Source: CAYMPW01 sp964392725 (GTDB lineage: Archaea; Thermoplasmatota; Thermoplasmata; Methanomassiliicoccales; Methanomethylophilaceae). Taken from it: DNA of 19,154 nucleotides. Shown one piece after another: positions 14,575 through 19,154 of the stretch. The translations under genes were made by a program, and so were the position numbers. The notes beneath the pieces are model-generated. The model did no database searches. It was not told the DNA's origin and worked only from the letters and a program-made list of their open reading frames with translations. How positions within the stretch are numbered: the stretch's first letter is position 1; every line of letters begins with the position of its first letter. The DNA lies in the NCBI GenBank assembly GCA_964392725.1, contig CAYMPW010000022.1, positions 1 to 19,154 of the forward strand. The letters run 5' to 3'.

Positions 14575-16152
14575 ATGTCCGAGAAAAAGATATGGGTATT
14601 CGACACCACTCTCAGAGATGGTGCTCAATCGGATGGCGTATCTTTTTCCACCGGAGATAAATTGGATATCTTTTCCAAATTATGTGATTTCGGAGTAGAT
14701 TTCGTTGAAGGAGGTTGGCCGGGTTCCAACCCCAAAGACGATGAATTCTTCAAACTTGCTAAAAATGTTGATAGCAAGAATACGGAATTGGTTGCTTTCG
14801 GAAGTACCAGAAAATATGATAATTCCGCGGAAAACGATGCAAACCTGAATTCGTTGGTAGATTGTGAAACGAATTGGGTTTGTATATTCGGAAAAAGTTG
14901 GGATTTCCAAGTAACCGATGCTCTTTGCATTCCATTGGAACAAAATCTGGAAATGATCGAAGACAGCGTTAAATTCCTGAAATCCAAAGGAAAGAAAGTT
15001 ATGTTCGATGCGGAACATTTCTTTGACGGATACAAATCAAACAAAGATTATGCGAAATCTGCTATAAACGCGGCTGTAAAAGGCGGAGCGGATTGGGTTG
15101 TATTGTGTGATACAATCGGAGGAAGTCTTCCGGGATTTGTAACCGAAGCAACAAAAGATGTTGTTGCGATGGTTGATGTTCCCGTGGGAATCCACTGTCA
15201 TAATGATTCCGATTTGGCAACCGCATGCACGCTTGCGGGAGTTGAATCCGGAGCTACCATGGTTCAGGGAACCATAAACGGAATAGGAGAAAGATGCGGA
15301 AACGCGAATCTTTGCTCGGTTATTCCGAATCTTGCATTCAAATACGGTTTCGAATTCTCGGGAATCAAAATGGAAGAAATAACAAACCTGAGCAGATTTG
15401 TCGGCGAAACCGCAAACATATCAGGTTTGGAGAATCTTCCGTATGTCGGAGATAATGCTTTTGCGCACAAAGGCGGAATTCATGTTTCGGGTATCAGAAA
15501 AAATACCAAAACATACGAACATGTGAATCCCGAAGTCGTGGGAAACAAAAGAAGAATCCTCATCTCGGAAATGTCCGGAAAATCCAGCATAATGGAAAAA
15601 TTAGAGGATTTGGGAATAAGCACTCAAATCAACGATGATGAGAAAATACTTGATGTTATCAAAAAATTGGAATCCAAAGGATATCAGTTCGAAGGGGCGG
15701 ATGCCAGTTTCGATCTTTTGGTTCACAGACTCAGAGGACATAATGTATCCCCCTTTGCTGTGATGGGCTTCAGACTTTACATCGATGAAAACGGTAAAAA
15801 CGGATTTACATCGGAAGCCAGCATCAAAATTATAGATAATGAAGGAAACGAAGAACACACCGCATCCGAAGGAAACGGTCCTGTCAATGCATTGGATAAT
15901 GCATTGAGAAAAGCGTTGGTTTCTCTGTTCCCGATAATATCTAATGTTAAACTTACGGATTATAAAGTTCGTGTATTGGATGAGAAAAGAGGTACGGAAA
16001 CTACCGTCAGAGTTCTCATCAAATCCACGGACGGAAAAAGCACATGGACAACGGTCGGTGTTTCAAGCAACGTTATCGAAGCAAGTCTTACCGCATTGGT
16101 TGATTCCATGGAATATGCTATTGTTAAAAATGAAATTAAGAAGGGAAATTAA
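14575..16152 (+). CDS. cimA: (R)-citramalate synthase, CimA type
   Basis: The enzyme condenses pyruvate with acetyl-CoA to citramalate, the threonine-independent entry to isoleucine. In the 525-residue protein, DTTLRDGAQ (10-18) holds metal and catalytic residues. HCHND (207-211) supplies the metal-binding His pair. NGIGERCGN and HKGGIHVSGI follow. The last 140 residues are the LeuA-type allosteric domain, where isoleucine or leucine usually acts. Length (about 525) and the WPGSNPKD stretch (about 48-55) favour the long CimA/AksA-like branch (COG0119) over classic LeuA (EGGWPGSNPKD is typical of CimA). ATG 14575 has AGGA ten bases upstream; ATG 14566 would add three residues. The gene follows hom by 14 bases. 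Its TAA overlaps the next ATG by one base. Confidence 0.9.
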   Translation: MSEKKIWVFDTTLRDGAQSDGVSFSTGDKLDIFSKLCDFGVDFVEGGWPGSNPKDDEFFKLAKNVDSKNTELVAFGSTRKYDNSAENDANLNSLVDCETNWVCIFGKSWDFQVTDALCIPLEQNLEMIEDSVKFLKSKGKKVMFDAEHFFDGYKSNKDYAKSAINAAVKGGADWVVLCDTIGGSLPGFVTEATKDVVAMVDVPVGIHCHNDSDLATACTLAGVESGATMVQGTINGIGERCGNANLCSVIPNLAFKYGFEFSGIKMEEITNLSRFVGETANISGLENLPYVGDNAFAHKGGIHVSGIRKNTKTYEHVNPEVVGNKRRILISEMSGKSSIMEKLEDLGISTQINDDEKILDVIKKLESKGYQFEGADASFDLLVHRLRGHNVSPFAVMGFRLYIDENGKNGFTSEASIKIIDNEGNEEHTASEGNGPVNALDNALRKALVSLFPIISNVKLTDYKVRVLDEKRGTETTVRVLIKSTDGKSTWTTVGVSSNVIEASLTALVDSMEYAIVKNEIKKGN

Positions 16153-16424
16153 TGAACAGAACCATTGTAACACTCGTGGGAAAAGATCACGTCGGTATTA
16201 TTGCAGCCATGTGTAACTTCTTCGCGGAAAACAACATCAATATTTTGGATATCGCACAGACAACCGTACAGGATTACATCAACATGATGATGATTGTGGA
16301 TATCGAAAAATACACCGGAAACTTTGAAGATCTCGTTAACGGACTCAACGTCGTCGGAGAGAAAGTCGGTTGTTCAGTTAAAGCCCAGCACGAAGATATT
16401 TTCAACATGATGCACAGGATTTGA
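16152..16424 (+). CDS. ACT-domain protein, UPF0237 family
   Basis: The 90-residue protein is a single ACT domain, beginning RTIVTLVGKDHVGIIAAMCNFF. This is the characteristic GkDkvGIiA helix start, followed by NINILDIAQTTVQDY. The family includes MJ1558 and is also called GcvR-like. ACT domains of this size dimerise and bind an amino acid at the interface. The ligand is unknown; isoleucine, threonine or glycine/serine are candidates. The start overlaps the cimA stop (TAATG), implying coupled translation, and only four bases separate it from UPF0210. The tight link between this family and UPF0210 is known across bacteria and archaea. Confidence 0.92.
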   Translation: MNRTIVTLVGKDHVGIIAAMCNFFAENNINILDIAQTTVQDYINMMMIVDIEKYTGNFEDLVNGLNVVGEKVGCSVKAQHEDIFNMMHRI

Positions 16425-16428
16425 TTCC

Positions 16429-17793
16429 ATGATCGGATTGAATGAAGTCTTGGAAACTAACGAGATGATCAAAAATGAAAATCTCGATGTCAGGACAATC
16501 ACCATGGGAATCAGTCTTCTCGACTGTTGCGATACCGATCTTAAAAGCATGAATGATAAAATTTATGCAAAGATTGTACGCTTGGCCGGAAATTTGGTAG
16601 AAGTCGGTGACGACATCGGATTGGAATTCGGAATTCCTGTTGTTAACAAAAGAGTATCCGTTACTCCGATTTCATTGGTCGGAGGATGTGCATGCAAAAC
16701 ACCTTCGGATTTTGTAACCATTGCAAAAACCCTTGACCGTGCCGCACAGGACATCGGAATCAATTTCATCGGAGGATATTCCGCATTGGTTCAGAAAGGA
16801 ATGTCTCCCGCAGATAAAATGCTCATTGAATCGATTCCCGAAGCTTTGTCTTCCACGGAAAGAGTCTGCAGTTCCATTTGTCTCGGTTCCACTAAAACCG
16901 GAATAAACATGGATGCTGTTCGTTTAATGGGCGATGTAATCTTAGAAACCGCAGAATTCACAAAGGAAGTTGAATCTCTCGGATGCGCTAAACTCGTAGT
17001 GTTCTGTAACCCTGCCGATGACAATCCCTTTATGGCCGGTGCATTCCACGGAGTTACCGAAGGAGATGCCGTAATCAACGTTGGAGTAAGCGGTCCCGGT
17101 GTAGTAAAAACATCACTTTCAAAAGTACGCGGAGAAAGTTTCGAAGTTCTTTGCGAAACAATCAAGAAAACCGCGTTCAAAGTTACCCGTGTGGGTCAAC
17201 TTGTAGCTAAAGAAGCTTCAAAGAGACTTAACGTACCTTTCGGAATCGTGGATCTTTCACTTGCACCCACACCCGCAATCGGAGACAGTATCGCAGACAT
17301 TCTTTGCGAAATGGGTCTTGAGTATGCGGGAGCACCCGGAACCACTGCCGCATTGGCAATCCTGAACGACCAGGTCAAGAAAGGAGGAGTTATGGCTGCT
17401 TCATATGTTGGAGGTCTGAGCGGTGCTTTCATCCCGGTCAGTGAAGACAGCAGCATGGCAGACGCGGTAATCGCGGGAGCGCTTACAATTGAAAAATTGG
17501 AAGCTATGACCTGTGTATGTTCCGTCGGTTTGGATATGATTGCCGTTCCCGGAGATACGAAAGCAGAAACTCTTTCAGGAGTAATCGCGGATGAAATGGC
17601 AATCGGTATGATTAACCAGAAAACAACCGCGGTAAGGATCATTCCCGTTATCGGAAAGAAAGTCGGAGACAGAGCAGAATTCGGAGGACTCCTCGGAAAC
17701 GCTCCGATTATGCCCGTAAACGGATTTGACTGCAGCGCATTCGTGAACCGCACGGGAAGAATTCCCGCACCGATTCACAGTTTCAAAAACTAA
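16429..17793 (+). CDS. UPF0210 / DUF711 family protein (PFL-like fold)
   Basis: The 454-residue cytoplasmic protein belongs to UPF0210 (MJ1665-like, annotated as 'PFL family' because the fold resembles pyruvate formate-lyase). Recognisable blocks are VRTITMGISLLDC near the N terminus, VSVTPISLVGGCACKTPSDF (about 84-103), GINFIGGYSALVQKGM, the IVDLSLAPTPAIGDSIADI stretch, and FGGLLGNAPIMPVNGFDCS at the C terminus. The last is the kind of Gly-rich tail that prompts the PFL comparison. I see no activating enzyme nearby, so a glycyl-radical reaction is unproven. Function is unknown; location after hom, cimA and an ACT gene points to amino-acid metabolism or its control. It is the last gene of the operon. 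Confidence 0.93.
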   Translation: MIGLNEVLETNEMIKNENLDVRTITMGISLLDCCDTDLKSMNDKIYAKIVRLAGNLVEVGDDIGLEFGIPVVNKRVSVTPISLVGGCACKTPSDFVTIAKTLDRAAQDIGINFIGGYSALVQKGMSPADKMLIESIPEALSSTERVCSSICLGSTKTGINMDAVRLMGDVILETAEFTKEVESLGCAKLVVFCNPADDNPFMAGAFHGVTEGDAVINVGVSGPGVVKTSLSKVRGESFEVLCETIKKTAFKVTRVGQLVAKEASKRLNVPFGIVDLSLAPTPAIGDSIADILCEMGLEYAGAPGTTAALAILNDQVKKGGVMAASYVGGLSGAFIPVSEDSSMADAVIAGALTIEKLEAMTCVCSVGLDMIAVPGDTKAETLSGVIADEMAIGMINQKTTAVRIIPVIGKKVGDRAEFGGLLGNAPIMPVNGFDCSAFVNRTGRIPAPIHSFKN

Positions 17794-17797
17794 ACAT

Positions 17798-17834
17798 ATT
17801 GCTGCACTTTCGTGCAGCAATTTTATTTTTAATT
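17798..17834 (+). terminator. hairpin and T-tract ending the amino-acid operon
   Basis: ATTGCTGCAC (17798-17807), loop TTTC, GTGCAGCAAT (17812-17821) is a perfect 10-bp stem, followed by TTTATTTTTAATTT. It starts 5 bases after the UPF0210 stop, and the inverted strand could also end the minus-strand MATE gene. Confidence 0.75.
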
Positions 17835-19154
17835 TAGACAGACGCCACAATCTTTACCTGCATATCCGTAGCGGTTTGCATTCTTTTTGAGAAGATACCA
17901 AGACAGTACTAAGGTTACGCCTTCGGCTATGGGAACCGCGAGCCATACGCCCGTTACGCCCAACACCAAAGGTAAACAAATGAGCAATGGAACCGCAAGT
18001 CCCAGTTCTCTTATGAATGCAATTATCGCAGACAATCCTCCGTTCGAAAGAGATGTGAATAATCCCGATGCATAAATATTGAAACTCATAAACAAGTATG
18101 AAAATGCATAGATTACCAAACCTGACACTGCGATGTTGTATACGTTTGATCCGGGAGTTGCAAATGCTCCGATAAAATATGAACCGAATAACTGCAAAAC
18201 AAGGAATGAACCTATTGCCATCACTGATGTGATAATCATACTTTCTCTGAACAGAATTTTCATCGTTTTGCGGTTATTTTCACCGTAATTGAATGCCATT
18301 ACGGATGATATTCCCATTGAATATCCTAAAATCATCGAAACAGCGAGGAATTGCGAATATGAAATTATCGTAATTGCCGATACTCCGTCCGGACCGATAT
18401 AATACATCATGGAGATATTGAACAACATGACTGTAATTGCCATCGAAAGATCGTTTATCGCTTCAGATAATCCGTTGTAACAACATTGTCCGACCATCCT
18501 GAAATCTTTTGTGGGTTTTGAAATGCGCAATATACTCTTTTTAGTAAATATAAAGAATAATAATCCAATTACGCCGGGAATACACAATCCGATTCCTGTT
18601 GCCAAAGCTGCTCCTGCAACACCCATTGAAAATTCAACGATAAACAAATAATCCAAGAATATATTCGAAAAACCTCCGATAAATACTGCAATCATGGATA
18701 AAATGGGTTTACCTGCAACAATTAAAAATTGCATCATCATAAATTGAATTATGGAAATCGGGATAAATATCGAGAATACAACGGTATATTCTATCGCATA
18801 ACCCAAAAGAGTCTCGTCTGCTCCCAAAAATCTCATGAGATCTTCTGCGAAAACAAAAGAAATAATCATGAACAGAATTCCGATTATACAACCTACGAGT
18901 AAAATCGTAGTCATATTGGATCTTGCTTCGGAGTTTTTACCTTCGCCCATCTTTTTACCGATTAATGCTACTCCACCCGATGACAGCATAAAAGAAATTG
19001 CCGTTATGAGCGAGTAAAAAGGCATGAATATATTCATGGCTGCCAAAGCATCCGTGTTAACGTAATTCGAAACGAATAATCCATCCACCATTGTATATGC
19101 GGACAATGTAAAATCATATTTTTCCAGCGCCACGGGCACTTTTGTTTCTATTAT
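17829..19154 (-). CDS. MATE-family multidrug/metabolite exporter, 5' end missing
   Basis: At least 441 codons of a 12-span MATE/DinF-like protein. Family landmarks are YTMVDGLFVSNYVNTDALAAMNIFMPF (given here in parts: MVDGLFV and ALAAMN), GGVALIGKKMGEG (motif around helix 2-3), SAITIISYSQFL and a second-half repeat SSVMAFNYGENN. MATE proteins export cationic drugs, toxins or metabolites using Na+ or H+ gradients; the substrate here is unknown. The first usable start inside the window would be GTG 19139, but the frame stays open to the edge (19154) and the usual first about 20 residues of helix 1 are missing, so the gene probably begins outside. The tail ends with GKDCGVCLN, two Cys near the C terminus. 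Confidence 0.88.
   Translation of the reverse strand: MIETKVPVALEKYDFTLSAYTMVDGLFVSNYVNTDALAAMNIFMPFYSLITAISFMLSSGGVALIGKKMGEGKNSEARSNMTTILLVGCIIGILFMIISFVFAEDLMRFLGADETLLGYAIEYTVVFSIFIPISIIQFMMMQFLIVAGKPILSMIAVFIGGFSNIFLDYLFIVEFSMGVAGAALATGIGLCIPGVIGLLFFIFTKKSILRISKPTKDFRMVGQCCYNGLSEAINDLSMAITVMLFNISMMYYIGPDGVSAITIISYSQFLAVSMILGYSMGISSVMAFNYGENNRKTMKILFRESMIITSVMAIGSFLVLQLFGSYFIGAFATPGSNVYNIAVSGLVIYAFSYLFMSFNIYASGLFTSLSNGGLSAIIAFIRELGLAVPLLICLPLVLGVTGVWLAVPIAEGVTLVLSWYLLKKNANRYGYAGKDCGVCLN

Noticed and set aside
17196..17753. Minus-strand open frame (185 codons) opposite UPF0210
   Set aside because: Antisense of a conserved gene; Ala/Pro/Ser-rich composition typical of reverse-strand frames.

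Overview
The window reads as chromosomal DNA from an AT-rich archaeon, most likely a host- or sediment-associated methanogen of the Methanomassiliicoccales (my inference, not proven). Supporting signs are an ACT-domain gene directly in front of homoserine dehydrogenase followed by a CimA-type citramalate synthase, the UPF0237/UPF0210 gene pair, an archaeal-type dockerin domain, TATA-like boxes about 25 bases before several starts (leaderless or short-leader transcripts), and 17 genes of which none ends in TAG (9 TAA, 8 TGA). TAG avoidance is expected in lineages that read TAG as pyrrolysine.

Layout. 1-125: possible 3' end of a plus-strand gene cut by the window edge. 241-984 (-): GNAT acetyltransferase of the YoaP type. 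1108-3920: small toxin/defence-like island with a class II Fic protein (-) divergent from an abutting AbiEi/AbiEii antitoxin/toxin pair (+). The fic promoter is bracketed by two 24-bp palindromes of one design, 63 bp apart. 4178-5677 (+): first TrkH potassium transporter. 5761-9103 (+): FecCD/BtuCD-type metal-chelate or corrinoid ABC importer whose membrane-anchored binding protein carries an N-terminal dockerin domain; a GC-rich hairpin closes the unit. 9132-9920 (-): CAT/E2-fold acyltransferase-like protein whose conserved N terminus runs upstream of the first ATG without a normal start. It is divergent from 10165-11355 (+), an OFA-type MFS transporter, across a palindrome-rich spacer. 11356-12948 (-): second, different TrkH. 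13057-17793 (+): five tightly packed genes, ACT regulator - hom - cimA - ACT (UPF0237) - UPF0210, ended by a strong hairpin and T-tract. 17829-19154 (-): MATE-family exporter, 5' end outside the window.

How the parts fit. The right-hand operon joins the branch point to threonine/methionine (Hom) with the pyruvate route to isoleucine (CimA), and brackets them with two ACT proteins that probably sense amino acids. The middle is mostly uptake: two K+ transporters without an adjacent TrkA, an ABC importer for iron chelates or corrinoids, and an organic-anion-type MFS carrier. The left end is accessory, with Fic and AbiE modules and possible gene remnants. I saw no rRNA, tRNA, CRISPR array, insertion sequence or recognisable riboswitch.
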